DNA of 64,000 nucleotides, from the NCBI RefSeq assembly GCF_008632125.1, contig NZ_VWRN01000005.1, positions 46,829-110,828 on the forward strand, read 5' to 3'. The notes below the pieces were generated by a model. That model was not told the DNA's origin and ran no database searches. It saw nothing but the letters and a program-made list of their open reading frames with translations. The stretch comes from Cupriavidus cauae. GTDB taxonomy: Bacteria; Pseudomonadota; Gammaproteobacteria; Burkholderiales; Burkholderiaceae. Positions within the stretch are counted from its first letter, which is position 1. Every line of letters begins with the position of its first letter. Below are positions 39,577-48,321 of this stretch, piece by piece. Made by a program: the position numbers and the translations under genes.

Positions 39577-41050
39577 TCCCGCCGCGCCCGATTTGCGCGA
39601 CCCGACCGCCACGCTGACCGACAAGGTCGCACAGGCCCTGCAGGCCGGTGCGGCCTTTGTCGTTTCCGGGGCCGGCCAACATGGCCCGCGCGCGGTGGCG
39701 GTGGCGCTGTCGGGCGGCCGCGATTCGGTGGCACTGCTGCACGCCACGGGCGCCGCGCTCGCCGCCACCCGTGTCGGCGAGGCCGGGCCGGCGCCCCTGC
39801 TGGCGCTGCATGTCCACCACGGCCTGCAGGCCCAGGCCGACGAATGGGACCGCTTCTGCGCCGGGTTGTGCCAGGACTGGCGTGTCGAATACCGAGCCGC
39901 CCGGGTCACGGTCGTTCCCGCGCACGGAGAAGGGCTCGAAGCCGCCGCCCGCCGCGTTCGCTACCAGGCGCTGACCGAGCTCTGCGAGCAGCACAACGTC
40001 GGCTGGCTGCTGTTCGGCCACCATCTGGACGACCAGGTCGAAACGGTGCTGATGCGGCTGTTCCGCGGCAGCGGCGTGCATGGCCTGGCCGGCATGCCGG
40101 CGCTGCGGCGCCTGGCCGAACGCCGCGACATCGCGCTGCTGCGGCCGTGGCTCGAGATCGAACGGCGCGACATCGAGGCCTATTGCGACGCGCACGGCCT
40201 GCGCTGGATCGACGACCCCTCCAACGACGACACCCGCTTCGCCCGCAACGCGCTGCGCCAGCAGTTGCCCGGATTGCTCGCCGCCTTCCCGGCGCTGCGC
40301 GCCAACGTCGCCCAGGCCGCCGCGCATCTGGCCGAAGCCGCCCACGCGCTCGATGCGCTGGCGGCGCGGCATCTGGCGACGCTGGCGCATCCCGGGCGCG
40401 ACGCCGCCACGCTCGCCGAACTCGATCTCGACGGCCTGCGCGCCCTGCCGGCCGCGCAGGGCGATGCCGTGCTGCGGCTGTGGCTGCGCGACCTCGGCGT
40501 GCGCGCACCGTCGGTGGCCCGGCTGGCGGCGATGCGGGCGCAACTGATCGACCATCACGGCGGCGAACCGGCGCTGCCGCATGACGGCCTGGTGCTGCGG
40601 CGTTTCCGCTCCCGTGTGCTGGCCTGCATGCCGCCGGGTGCCCCGCCAACGGAGGCGGTCGCGCTGCAGTGGGCCGGGCAGGGCAGCCTGCCGGTTCCCG
40701 CCTGGTGCGGCGAGCTGCGCTTCACGCGCGACGATACCTTCGGCGTGCCCGAGGCCGTGCTGCGGCAGCCGCTGACGCTGGGGCCGCGCACCGGCGGCGA
40801 GCGCATCGTGCTGCGGCCGGGCGGCCCGGCCCGGGCGCTGAAACAGGCGTATCAGGAGGCGGCCGTGCCGGCCTGGCGCCGTCCCTATCTGCCGCTGCTG
40901 CGGGCTGGCGAGGCGGGGGGCGCAGGGCAGCAGATCGTGCTGGCCGCCGGGCTCGGCATGCATCGCCGCTGGCCCGACGCCGCGCCGGCCCCGCGCTGGC
41001 GGGTCGAATGGCAGGCCTGGGGTTCGGACGCCGCCGGGCTGCCGCAGTGA
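39542..41050 (+). CDS. tilS: tRNA(Ile)-lysidine synthase
   Basis: 502 residues. The PP-loop ATP motif is SGGRDS at 57-62. [20 protein letters not shown] and [14 protein letters not shown] follow, with a C-terminal TilS substrate-binding region. It converts C34 of the CAU-anticodon tRNA-Ile to lysidine so that it reads AUA. The first 40 residues overlap accA and are variable; a later internal start is possible. It ends before a 13-bp repeat array. Confidence 0.96.
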   Translation: MASSRKPAHKADPAAPDLRDPTATLTDKVAQALQAGAAFVVSGAGQHGPRAVAVALSGGRDSVALLHATGAALAATRVGEAGPAPLLALHVHHGLQAQADEWDRFCAGLCQDWRVEYRAARVTVVPAHGEGLEAAARRVRYQALTELCEQHNVGWLLFGHHLDDQVETVLMRLFRGSGVHGLAGMPALRRLAERRDIALLRPWLEIERRDIEAYCDAHGLRWIDDPSNDDTRFARNALRQQLPGLLAAFPALRANVAQAAAHLAEAAHALDALAARHLATLAHPGRDAATLAELDLDGLRALPAAQGDAVLRLWLRDLGVRAPSVARLAAMRAQLIDHHGGEPALPHDGLVLRRFRSRVLACMPPGAPPTEAVALQWAGQGSLPVPAWCGELRFTRDDTFGVPEAVLRQPLTLGPRTGGERIVLRPGGPARALKQAYQEAAVPAWRRPYLPLLRAGEAGGAGQQIVLAAGLGMHRRWPDAAPAPRWRVEWQAWGSDAAGLPQ

Positions 41051-41090
41051 CCGGCGCATAACCCCGGCCCCCATGGCCCAGCCCGGAACT

Positions 41091-41168
41091 CAGGCCCGGA
41101 ACTCAGGCCCGGAACTCAGGCCCGGAACTCAGGCCCGGAACTCAGGCCCGGCGCTCGGGCCCCCGCCC
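41091..41168. repeat. 13-bp tandem repeat, 5 perfect copies plus 1 degenerate
   Basis: GCCCGGAACTCAG is repeated exactly at 41091, 41104, 41117, 41130 and 41143, followed by GCCCGGCGCTCGG at 41156. It lies about 185 bases before the lysC start. The copies are identical and without spacers, the mark of a recent slippage array. Confidence 0.96.
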
Positions 41169-41288
41169 TGACGGAGCGGCCCTGATGGGGCTGCTCATGC
41201 CGCAGTCCCGCGGCGCCTGCCACGTCGCCTACCGCACGAGACGTCGCTCCGGCAAGGCTTGACAAGCCGAAACGCCCGCTATTCCGCC

Positions 41289-41317
41289 TTGCCGGGCGTC
41301 GGTGCTTGGTGTATTTT
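41289..41317 (+). promoter_or_regulatory. Candidate sigma-70 promoter for lysC
   Basis: TTGCCG and TATTTT are separated by 17 bases, with the -10 box 36 bases before the lysC ATG. The -10 box is only a partial match. Confidence 0.45.
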
Positions 41318-41353
41318 CAGTGGTTTTGCACAATCGCTGGCGTCGACAAGAAG

Positions 41354-42604
41354 ATGGCTCTCATCGTTCACAAATACGGCGGCACTTCAATGGGTTCCAC
41401 GGAACGCATCAAGAATGTCGCCAAGCGCGTGGCCAAGTGGCACCGCGCCGGTCACCGCGTAGTCGTGGTGCCTTCGGCCATGTCGGGCGAGACCAATCGC
41501 CTGCTGGGACTCGCCAAGGAGATTTCGCCGCAGCCGGACCCGCGCGAGCTCGACATGCTGGCCTCGACCGGCGAGCAGGCCAGCGTCGCGCTGCTGGCCA
41601 TCGCGCTGCACGGCGAGGGCATCGACGCGATCAGCTATACCGGCTGGCAGGTCCCGGTCAAGACAGACTCGTCATACACCAAGGCACGCATCGAGTCGAT
41701 CGACGATGAGCGCATCCTGGGCGATCTCGACGCGGGCCGCGTGGTGATCGTCACCGGCTTCCAGGGCATCGACGCGCTGGGCAACATCACCACGCTTGGC
41801 CGCGGCGGCTCGGATACCTCGGCCGTCGCCATCGCCGCCGCGATCGAGGCCGACGAGTGCCTGATCTATACGGACGTGGACGGGGTCTACACCACCGATC
41901 CGCGCGTGGTCGAAGACGCGCGCCGGCTGGACCGCATCACCTTCGAGGAAATGCTGGAAATGGCCAGCCTCGGTTCCAAGGTGCTGCAGATCCGCTCGGT
42001 GGAATTCGCCGGCAAATACCGCGTCAAGACGCGCGTGCTGTCGTCGCTGACCGACCCCCTGATGCCGCTCGAGCAGGAAATGCATTCGGGCACGCTGATT
42101 ACTTTTGAGGAAGACCCTGACATGGAAGCAGCCGTCATCTCCGGCATCGCCTTTGCCCGTGACGAAGCCAAGATCACCGTTCTCGGCGTGCCCGACAAGC
42201 CCGGCATCGCCTACCAGATCCTGGGCCCGATCGCCGACGCCAATATCGACGTCGACATGATCATCCAGAACCAGTCCGTCGAGGGCAAGACCGACTTCAC
42301 CTTCACCGTGCCGCGCGGCGACTACCAGCGCTCGCTGGCGATCCTGAACGACGCGGTCAAGGGCCATATCGGCGCGGCCAGCGTGTCGGGCGATCCGAAG
42401 GTGTCGAAGGTCTCGGTGGTCGGCGTGGGCATGCGCTCGCATGTCGGCATCGCCAGCAAGATGTTCCGCACGCTGTCGGAAGAGGGCATCAATATCCAGA
42501 TGATCTCGACCTCGGAAATCAAGATCTCGGTGCTGATCGACGAGAAGTACATGGAGCTGGCCGTGCGCGCGCTGCACAAGGCGTTCGAGCTGGAACAGGC
42601 CTGA
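41354..42604 (+). CDS. lysC: Aspartate kinase
   Basis: 416 residues. [15 protein letters not shown] is the kinase signature; [15 protein letters not shown] and [13 protein letters not shown] follow. Two C-terminal ACT domains (from about residue 265; [15 protein letters not shown] and [17 protein letters not shown]) mark the feedback-controlled single-function type, probably sensitive to lysine and threonine. It phosphorylates aspartate for lysine, threonine and methionine synthesis, feeding dapA and metZ elsewhere in the window. Confidence 0.98.
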   Translation: MALIVHKYGGTSMGSTERIKNVAKRVAKWHRAGHRVVVVPSAMSGETNRLLGLAKEISPQPDPRELDMLASTGEQASVALLAIALHGEGIDAISYTGWQVPVKTDSSYTKARIESIDDERILGDLDAGRVVIVTGFQGIDALGNITTLGRGGSDTSAVAIAAAIEADECLIYTDVDGVYTTDPRVVEDARRLDRITFEEMLEMASLGSKVLQIRSVEFAGKYRVKTRVLSSLTDPLMPLEQEMHSGTLITFEEDPDMEAAVISGIAFARDEAKITVLGVPDKPGIAYQILGPIADANIDVDMIIQNQSVEGKTDFTFTVPRGDYQRSLAILNDAVKGHIGAASVSGDPKVSKVSVVGVGMRSHVGIASKMFRTLSEEGINIQMISTSEIKISVLIDEKYMELAVRALHKAFELEQA

Positions 42605-42668
42605 ATTCCGGCGCATTCGCGCGCCAGCCCTGGCGAGGGCAGGCAAGTGCGGTGTCATCGATTCGTCG

Positions 42669-42697
42669 TTGACCAATTGCCACACCCTCGCTAGAAT
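42669..42697 (+). promoter_or_regulatory. Sigma-70 promoter of tRNA-Ser
   Basis: TTGACC (42669-42674) and TAGAAT (42692-42697) are 17 bases apart, the best sigma-70 match in the window. Transcription would start about 35 bases before the tRNA. Confidence 0.8.
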
Positions 42698-42739
42698 ACG
42701 CGCTTCGTTGTGCGGCCTCCCTCGCACAACGCAAGTTTG

Positions 42740-42833
42740 GGAGACGTGGCCGAGAGGTCGAAGGCACTCCCCTGCTAAGGGAGCATCCGGGCCAAAACCT
42801 GGATCGAGGGTTCGAATCCCTCCGTCTCCGCCA
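42740..42833 (+). tRNA. tRNA-Ser (anticodon GCU)
   Basis: Acceptor stem GGAGACG (42740-42746) pairs with CGTCTCC (42823-42829); G is the discriminator and CCA is encoded (42831-42833). The anticodon loop CTGCTAA has GCT at 42774-42776. A long variable arm and TTCGAAT T-loop are present, as expected for serine. It reads AGC/AGU codons. It has its own promoter and a strong terminator. Confidence 0.98.
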
Positions 42834-42855
42834 GTACATCGGTACATGGCGGCGG

Positions 42856-42894
42856 AACCCCGGAAGATCGCGGTCTTCCGGGGTTTTGTTTTTT
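42856..42894. terminator. Intrinsic terminator after tRNA-Ser
   Basis: AACCCCGGAAGA pairs perfectly with TCTTCCGGGGTT across the loop TCGCGG, followed by TTGTTTTTTT. It lies 23 bases after the tRNA. Confidence 0.92.
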
Positions 42895-42952
42895 TGGCCT
42901 GTTTTCTTGCGCATTTCTGGCTCGCGGGCGCTGGCTTTCCACCTTGAGGCGG

Positions 42953-44110
42953 TCACGCATGGCGCCGACCGAGCTGCTGTCCCGCCCATCCACGCTCGCG
43001 CTCGCCGGCATCGCGCGGCCCGCTGCGAGCGGCCTCGGCTTCTTCCTTCGCGCCTCCCTGCGCTTCCACCACCTGCACCTTGCGCACCGGCACCCCAAAC
43101 TCCACGCCAAGCTTCGCCAGCTCCGTCACCATCGCCAGATTGATCGACTGCTGGATATCCATGTACAGGTTGTAGTCCGGGTCGGTGACGAAGTAGACGA
43201 CCTCGAACTCCAGCGCGCTTTCGCCGAAGCCCTTGAAATGCGCGCGGTCGAAGCGCGTGCGGCCTGCGGCGACGACGGCCGCCTTGACGATCTCCGGGAT
43301 GCGCCGCAGCGTGTCCGGCGGCGTCTGGTATGTCACGCGGAAATTGAACTGGATGCGGCGTTCCGCCATGCGCTTGTAGTTGTGGATCGTCGTCTTCAGC
43401 AGCTCGGTATTGCTGCAGACGATCTGCTCGCCGCTCAGCGCGCGCAGCCGCGTGGTCTTCAGGCCGATGCGTTCGACGCTGCCGGCGATGTCGCCGAACA
43501 CGATGAAATCGCCGTTCTCGAACGGCTTGTCCAGGCCGATGGCCAGCGACGCGAACAGGTCGCTGAGGATGTTCTGCACGGCCAGCGCCACGGCCACGCC
43601 GCCGACGCCCAGACTCGCCACGAAGGCCGTGATATTGACGCCCATATTGGCCAGCACCGCCAGCAGCAGCACCGACCACAGCATCACGCGCATGCCCCAC
43701 GCCATCACCGTGGTGAACACGGGATTGTGGGCGGTCGGCCCGGTGCCGGTCAGCCTGTCGTACGTCCATAGCGTCACGGCATGATTGATCCAGATCGCGA
43801 TCTGCAGCCCGATCAGCAGGAACCACAGATGGCCGATGCGGCTGGCCCATTTCGGCGGCAGATCGAGGAAGTCGACGGCGATCAGCAGCGCGGCCAGCAG
43901 CAGCACGAAGCGCGAGGTATGCCGCAGCATGTCCGCCATGCGGTCGATGATCACCGGCTTTGTCCGGGCCGCGAGCCGGTCGAGGCGTGCGCAGGTGAAG
44001 CGCAGCAGCGTGACCAGCACCAGATAGCTGACGACGGCGGCGATGCCGGCATGCAGCCAGTTGAGCGCCGGGATGCCCAAGAAGACGTTCAGATCGAGCC
44101 ATTCCTTCAT
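42953..44110 (-). CDS. Mechanosensitive ion channel family protein (MscS-like)
   Basis: 385 residues. Three to five N-terminal membrane helices are followed by the pore-lining helix and beta domain: GVNITAFVASLGVGGVAVAL, QNILSDLFASL, DKPFENGDFIVFG and GLKTTRLRALSGEQIV-type signatures. It would open on membrane tension during osmotic downshock. The C-terminus (from about 350) is a charged Glu/Arg/Gly-rich extension. There is no operon partner; it faces away from the acyl-CoA dehydrogenase gene. Confidence 0.94.
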   Translation of the reverse strand: MKEWLDLNVFLGIPALNWLHAGIAAVVSYLVLVTLLRFTCARLDRLAARTKPVIIDRMADMLRHTSRFVLLLAALLIAVDFLDLPPKWASRIGHLWFLLIGLQIAIWINHAVTLWTYDRLTGTGPTAHNPVFTTVMAWGMRVMLWSVLLLAVLANMGVNITAFVASLGVGGVAVALAVQNILSDLFASLAIGLDKPFENGDFIVFGDIAGSVERIGLKTTRLRALSGEQIVCSNTELLKTTIHNYKRMAERRIQFNFRVTYQTPPDTLRRIPEIVKAAVVAAGRTRFDRAHFKGFGESALEFEVVYFVTDPDYNLYMDIQQSINLAMVTELAKLGVEFGVPVRKVQVVEAQGGAKEEAEAARSGPRDAGERERGWAGQQLGRRHA

Positions 44111-44452
44111 GCCTTACCTCCTGTGCCGGGACGGACGCATGGGGCAGGGGCTTGCAGGATTGATGCCACGGTGCGACGGGAGATTCGTGCATAGCGGCGC
44201 AAGCCGCGGAATGGGTCCGTTCAACGGATTGCGGGTCATCGTGCCTGGGCGAGGCGCGCGTGCACGGAGATGACCGCAGGCAATCGTTCGTCGAAAATTC
44301 AAACGAGGGCAACGCTGACAAGGTGGCGATGGTCCGCGGCCAGTGAGTGGGAATCCCATACAATCGGGTCACACAAGCGACCACCATCGGCGGCGGGCAC
44401 GCAGCATGCAAAGCCATCTGCGAGCGCGACCGACCCCAAGGAGACACCCAGC
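44111..44452. other. Divergent spacer between the MscS and acyl-CoA dehydrogenase genes
   Basis: 342 bases. A TACAAT box at 44359-44364, about 89 bases before the dehydrogenase ATG, is a promoter candidate without a clear -35. No repeat array, RNA gene or operator is evident. Confidence 0.5.
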
Positions 44453-45646
44453 ATGTTCACCCCGTGCCCCACCGAACGCAGCCGCGTCATTGCCGATCGC
44501 GTCGAGCGATTTGTCCGCGATGTCGTCGTCCCCTATGAAGCCGATCCCCGCTGCACGGCGCACGGGCCGACCAGCGAACTGATCGACGAGATGCGCGCGA
44601 AGGCCCGCGCCGCGGGCGTGATGACGCCGCATATCCTGCCCGACGGATCGCACCTGACGCAGCTGGAAACCGCGGCTGTGCTCAAGCGCTCGGGGTTGTC
44701 GCCGCTGGGACCGGTTGCAGTCAATACGATGGCGCCGGACGAGGGCAATATGTTCCTGCTTGGCAAGGTCGGCACGCCGGCGCAGAAGCAGCGCTTTCTG
44801 GAGCCGCTGGTGCGCGGCGAGGCCCGCTCCGCCTTCTTCATGACCGAGCCGGCCGAGGAGGGCGGGGCCGGTTCCGATCCTTCGATGCTGCAGACCACGG
44901 CGACGCAGGACGGCGGCGACTGGATGATCCGCGGCCGCAAGAAGTTCATCACCGGCGCCGAAGGGGCCCGGGTGGGCATCGTGATGGCGCGCACCGGCGA
45001 CGGCGAACATGCGCAGGCGACGATGTTCCTGGTGGACCTGCCGCATCCGGCCATCCGCCTCGAGCGCGTGATCGACACCATCGACAGCTCGATGCCCGGC
45101 GGCCATGCGCAGATCCTGCTCGACGACCTGCGCGTGCCGGCCGACCAGGTGCTCGGCGAGGTCAACGAGGGCTTCCGTTATGCGCAGGTGCGCCTGTCGC
45201 CGGCGCGGCTGTCGCACTGCATGCGCTGGTTCGGCGGCACGGTGCGCGCCGACGAGATCGCGCGCGCGTATGCCACCACGCGCAAGGCCTTCGGCAAGCT
45301 GCTGATCGACCATGAGGGCGTGGGCTTCATGCTGGCGGAGAACCTGATCGACCTGCAGCAGGCCGCGCTGATGATCGACTGGTGCGCCGGCGTGCTCGAC
45401 GGCGGCGCGGCCGGCACGGCGGAGAGCTCGATGGCCAAGGTCGCGGTGTCGGAGGCGCTGTACCGCGTGGCCGACCGCTGCGTGCAGATCATGGGGGGCC
45501 TGGGCGTGTCGCGCGACACCATCGTCGAGCAGATCCTGCGCGAGGTGCGGGCCTTCCGCATCTACGACGGTCCCACCGAGGTCCACAAGTGGTCGCTGGC
45601 GAAGAAGATCAAGCGCGATACGCTGGCCGGCACGCCGGCGCGCTGA
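44453..45646 (+). CDS. Acyl-CoA dehydrogenase (ACAD10/11-like)
   Basis: 397 residues. FFMTEPAEEGGAGSDPSM, RGRKKFITGA and the C-terminal QIMGGLGVSRDT, YDGPTEVHKWSLAKKI are family signatures; it binds FAD and oxidises an acyl-CoA. The C-terminal YDGP carries Asp where MCAD-type enzymes have the catalytic Glu of YEGT, as in the ACAD10/11-like group. AAGGAGA precedes the ATG at 44453. The next gene, an IclR regulator, begins 10 bases after the stop and may control it. Confidence 0.94.
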   Translation: MFTPCPTERSRVIADRVERFVRDVVVPYEADPRCTAHGPTSELIDEMRAKARAAGVMTPHILPDGSHLTQLETAAVLKRSGLSPLGPVAVNTMAPDEGNMFLLGKVGTPAQKQRFLEPLVRGEARSAFFMTEPAEEGGAGSDPSMLQTTATQDGGDWMIRGRKKFITGAEGARVGIVMARTGDGEHAQATMFLVDLPHPAIRLERVIDTIDSSMPGGHAQILLDDLRVPADQVLGEVNEGFRYAQVRLSPARLSHCMRWFGGTVRADEIARAYATTRKAFGKLLIDHEGVGFMLAENLIDLQQAALMIDWCAGVLDGGAAGTAESSMAKVAVSEALYRVADRCVQIMGGLGVSRDTIVEQILREVRAFRIYDGPTEVHKWSLAKKIKRDTLAGTPAR

Positions 45647-45656
45647 ACGTCGCGCC

Positions 45657-46517
45657 ATGCCGTCGCGTCCCTCACCGGTGCAGCGCGCGCTTGCCGTGCT
45701 GCGCGCGCTGTCCGATCCCGAAGTGCGCCGCATGAGCGATGTCGCGCGGGCGACCGGGCTCGATCCCGCCACCGCGTCGCGCATGCTGGACCTGCTGGTG
45801 CAGGAGGGCTTCGCCACGCGCGACGAGATGCGCCGCTACGGCATCGGCCCGGAGATCTTCCAGCTGGCCGACGTCGCGCAGCGCCGGGCCGCGCTGCGCA
45901 AGCTGGCGCGCCCGGCGTTGCAGCGATTGGTCGCGGAATTCGGCGATACCGCCGTGCTGACCGAGGCCAGCCGCGGCGAGGCGGTCTGTTCGGACGTGGA
46001 GCCGGGCACGGTGCCGCTCAGCGCGAACTACGTCTCGGTCGGCACGCGCCGGCCGCTCGGCGTGGGAGCGGGCAGCCTGGCCGTGCTGGCGTGGCTGCCG
46101 GCCCCCGAACGCACGCGCCGCCTGCAGCAGACCTCGCGCAAGCTGGCGAACTATCCGCGGCTCGACGCCGCCGCCATCGCCGCCGAGATCGAGGCGGCCC
46201 GCCTGCGCGGGCACGTGATGTTTCTCGACTGGGTGGTCGAAGGCATGGGCGGCATCGCGGTGCCGATTCTCGACGACCAGGGCAGGCCCATCGGCGCGCT
46301 CAGCGTCGCGGCCCAGACGGTACGCTTGCGCGCGCGCGAGGCGGTCCTTGCGCGGCGCCTGCGGGCGGAGGCAAGCCACATCGCCAGCGCGTGGACGGGC
46401 TCGGCGCTGTCGCCGCAGGGCGAAGCAGGCCGGGTTACAACGCGCGGGACAGCGCGCGGGACAGCGCGCGTGACGGCGGTGCGCCTATCGCGCCGGCCCG
46501 CGCAGCAACGGCGCTAG
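45657..46517 (+). CDS. IclR family transcriptional regulator
   Basis: 286 residues. The N-terminal winged helix-turn-helix (PVQRALAVLRALSDPEVRRM, MSDVARATGLDPATASRMLD) is followed by an effector domain (LGVGAGSLAVLAWLP, GGIAVPILDDQGRPIGALSV). IclR proteins sense small organic acids. The C-terminal ~35 residues are a low-complexity tail built partly from a 12-bp repeat. It probably controls the flanking dehydrogenase, AtuA and Bug genes. Its last 33 bases overlap the convergent small AtuA-like gene. Confidence 0.93.
   Translation: MPSRPSPVQRALAVLRALSDPEVRRMSDVARATGLDPATASRMLDLLVQEGFATRDEMRRYGIGPEIFQLADVAQRRAALRKLARPALQRLVAEFGDTAVLTEASRGEAVCSDVEPGTVPLSANYVSVGTRRPLGVGAGSLAVLAWLPAPERTRRLQQTSRKLANYPRLDAAAIAAEIEAARLRGHVMFLDWVVEGMGGIAVPILDDQGRPIGALSVAAQTVRLRAREAVLARRLRAEASHIASAWTGSALSPQGEAGRVTTRGTARGTARVTAVRLSRRPAQQRR
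46441..46476. repeat. 12-bp in-frame repeat in the IclR tail, 3 copies
   Basis: CGCGCGGGACAG twice and CGCGCGTGACGG once encode Arg-Gly-Thr-Ala or Arg-Val-Thr-Ala in the C-terminal tail of the regulator. Confidence 0.85.
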
Positions 46518-46835
46518 TTCGTCCGGGATCTCGACCTCGAAACGCAGCACCGCACTGGCCAGCGCCTTGCCATAGTTGTCGATCGCCAGGCTGCGCGACA
46601 CGCCGCCGCCGAGCGCGCCCTCGGCGACGAAGTTCAGCACCTGCAGCCCATCGACCTCGTGGCGGGTCACCTCGCCGGCGATCAGCGTGCCGTACAGCGA
46701 CTTGAACGCGGCCGCCGTCAATTGCGCCTTGATATGCGGATAGAACTCGGGCGCGTAGGCGATCACGGCCGTGTTCGAGGTGTTGCCCTTGTCGCCGGAG
46801 CGGCTATGGGCGAGGCGCCGCAGGGGTACGCGCAT
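46485..46835 (-). CDS. AtuA-related small subunit (AtuA-like ferredoxin-fold domain)
   Basis: 116 residues. MRVPLRRLAHSRSGDKGNTSN is the conserved start of a domain that in Pseudomonas AtuA is fused to the C-terminus of the DUF1446 protein. Here it is a separate gene, 9 bases downstream of the DUF1446 gene. The two products probably form one complex. Its 3' end overlaps the convergent IclR gene by 33 bases. Confidence 0.88.
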   Translation of the reverse strand: MRVPLRRLAHSRSGDKGNTSNTAVIAYAPEFYPHIKAQLTAAAFKSLYGTLIAGEVTRHEVDGLQVLNFVAEGALGGGVSRSLAIDNYGKALASAVLRFEVEIPDELAPLLRGPAR

Positions 46836-46844
46836 GACGCTTCC

Positions 46845-48212
46845 TCACAGATAGTGGATCTCGGACCGGATCAAATCGCGCGGCACCAGCGCCGACCAGA
46901 CGCCGATGATCTCGCGGGTCCGGTCCTGATGCGGCACGCGCTTGCCGGTGGACGCCAGCCCGCAGACCGCCATGCTGTCGATCTCGCGGCCGACCTTGGC
47001 CGCCTCCTCGCGCGTGCGCGTGCGCGCCGCCACGCGCACCGCGATCTCGTTCGGCTCGCACGCCGGTTCGGGCGAGGCGGCCCCATGCACGGCGTTGACG
47101 CCGAGAAAGTCGATGCGCAGCTCGTCGGCCTGCAGCTTCGCGATGGCGAAGCGTTCCTCGAGGATGCGCCTGGCCAGCTTCGCCTTGTCCAGGCAGCCGG
47201 GGCCCGCATAGAAGAACATGTCCTCGCCGATATGGCCCTCGGTACAGCCCAGCGACACCTTCAGCGTGTCGGTGGCCGGCAGTCCGGACACCCCGTCGAT
47301 GCGCACGCGGTCCGGCCCCACCTGTTCCAGCACCGCGGTCGAGAAGTCGACGATGACGTCCGGCGTGATATAGCGGCGCGGATCGTGGACCTCGTAGAAC
47401 ATCTGCTCCTTGACCGTCTGCAGATCGATGCGTCCGCCGATGCCTTCGACCTTCGCGATCACCGCGCTGCCGTCGGACTCGACCTCCGCGATCGGGAAGG
47501 CGAGATTCCACGGCTCGGGCACGTCCTTGTAGCCCGGATCGCCGAAGTAGCCGCCGGTCACCTGCGCGCCGCATTCGAGCAGATGGCCGATGGCGCTGCC
47601 GCGCGCGAGACGCGTCACGTCGTCGGGAGACCAGCCGAAATGCGCGATCATCGGCGCGAGGAACAGCGAGGGATCGGCGACGCGGCCCGTGATGACGATC
47701 TGCGCGCCGGCGCGCAAGGCCTCGACGATCGGCGCGGCACCCTCGTAAGGCTCGGCGCTGATCAGCGTGCCGCGCAGCGAGGACACCGGCGCGCCGCTCT
47801 CCAGCAGCGTCAGGTCGAGCTCGCAGATGCTGCCGGTCAAATCGGTGGTCGTGATCGCCGCGATCCTGACGCCGGGCAACCCCAGCTCCTCGCACAGCTC
47901 GGCCACGCGCCTGGCGGCACCGAGCGGATGGATCCATCCCTGATTGCTGACGATGCGCGTGCCGTTGGCGATGCAGTGCGGCAGCACCGCGCGCATGCGC
48001 TCGTCGAGATAGGTGTCGTAGCCGGCGAAGGCCGGGTCGCGCCGCTTGCGGACCTGCGCGGCCGAGACCGTGGCCTCGGCCATCGTCTCGAAGCACAGAT
48101 AGTCGAGCTTGCCGAGGCGCGCCGAGCGTTCCGCGGGTTCGACGCGATCGCCCCACCAGCCCGATCCCGAGCCGATGCGAAGGGTGCTGCTGCGAGTCAT
48201 GGTGTCCGTCAT
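46845..48212 (-). CDS. Acyclic terpene utilization AtuA family protein (DUF1446)
   Basis: 455 residues. LRIGSGSGWWGDR and KLDYLCFETMAEATVSA open the DUF1446 domain; YFGDPGYKDVPEPWN and QMFYEVHDPRRYITPDV are further conserved blocks. AtuA is required for citronellol/geraniol breakdown in Pseudomonas, but its reaction is unclear. Together with the dehydrogenase, IclR and Bug genes it suggests catabolism of a branched or terpenoid-like acid (inference). GAGAAGGA precedes the ATG at 48212. Confidence 0.9.
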   Translation of the reverse strand: MTDTMTRSSTLRIGSGSGWWGDRVEPAERSARLGKLDYLCFETMAEATVSAAQVRKRRDPAFAGYDTYLDERMRAVLPHCIANGTRIVSNQGWIHPLGAARRVAELCEELGLPGVRIAAITTTDLTGSICELDLTLLESGAPVSSLRGTLISAEPYEGAAPIVEALRAGAQIVITGRVADPSLFLAPMIAHFGWSPDDVTRLARGSAIGHLLECGAQVTGGYFGDPGYKDVPEPWNLAFPIAEVESDGSAVIAKVEGIGGRIDLQTVKEQMFYEVHDPRRYITPDVIVDFSTAVLEQVGPDRVRIDGVSGLPATDTLKVSLGCTEGHIGEDMFFYAGPGCLDKAKLARRILEERFAIAKLQADELRIDFLGVNAVHGAASPEPACEPNEIAVRVAARTRTREEAAKVGREIDSMAVCGLASTGKRVPHQDRTREIIGVWSALVPRDLIRSEIHYL

Positions 48213-48230
48213 GCCTGGGTCCTTCTCTCC

Positions 48231-48320
48231 TGCGGTACGTGTCGTGCGTGCCATACGAGCCGTTCGTGCACGACGTGCGGTACGTGCAGTACGTGCGGTA
48301 CGTCCGATACGTGCCGCACG
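48231..48320. repeat. 9-bp degenerate tandem repeat, 10 copies
   Basis: Ten abutting 9-bp units with consensus TGCGGTACG run from 48231 to 48320; perfect copies are at 48231, 48276 and 48294, and TGCAGTACG, TCCGATACG and TGCCATACG are variants. They fill the gap between the Bug gene and the AtuA gene. A 9-bp unit keeps frame but no reading frame with a start fits. Confidence 0.9.
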
Positions 48321-48321
48321 C

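Larger units (their letters stand above)
41051..41353. other. Spacer between tilS and lysC
   Basis: 303 bases. It holds the 13-bp repeat array (41091-41168) and a promoter candidate for lysC: TTGCCG (41289-41294), 17 bases, TATTTT (41312-41317). No gene is supported. Confidence 0.65.

Noticed and set aside
41091..41168. Possible CRISPR array
   Set aside because: The 13-bp units abut with no unique spacers and there are no cas genes nearby.
41051..41353. Possible lysine riboswitch before lysC
   Set aside because: No lysine-riboswitch junction elements are visible, and the space is taken by the 13-bp repeat and a plain promoter candidate.
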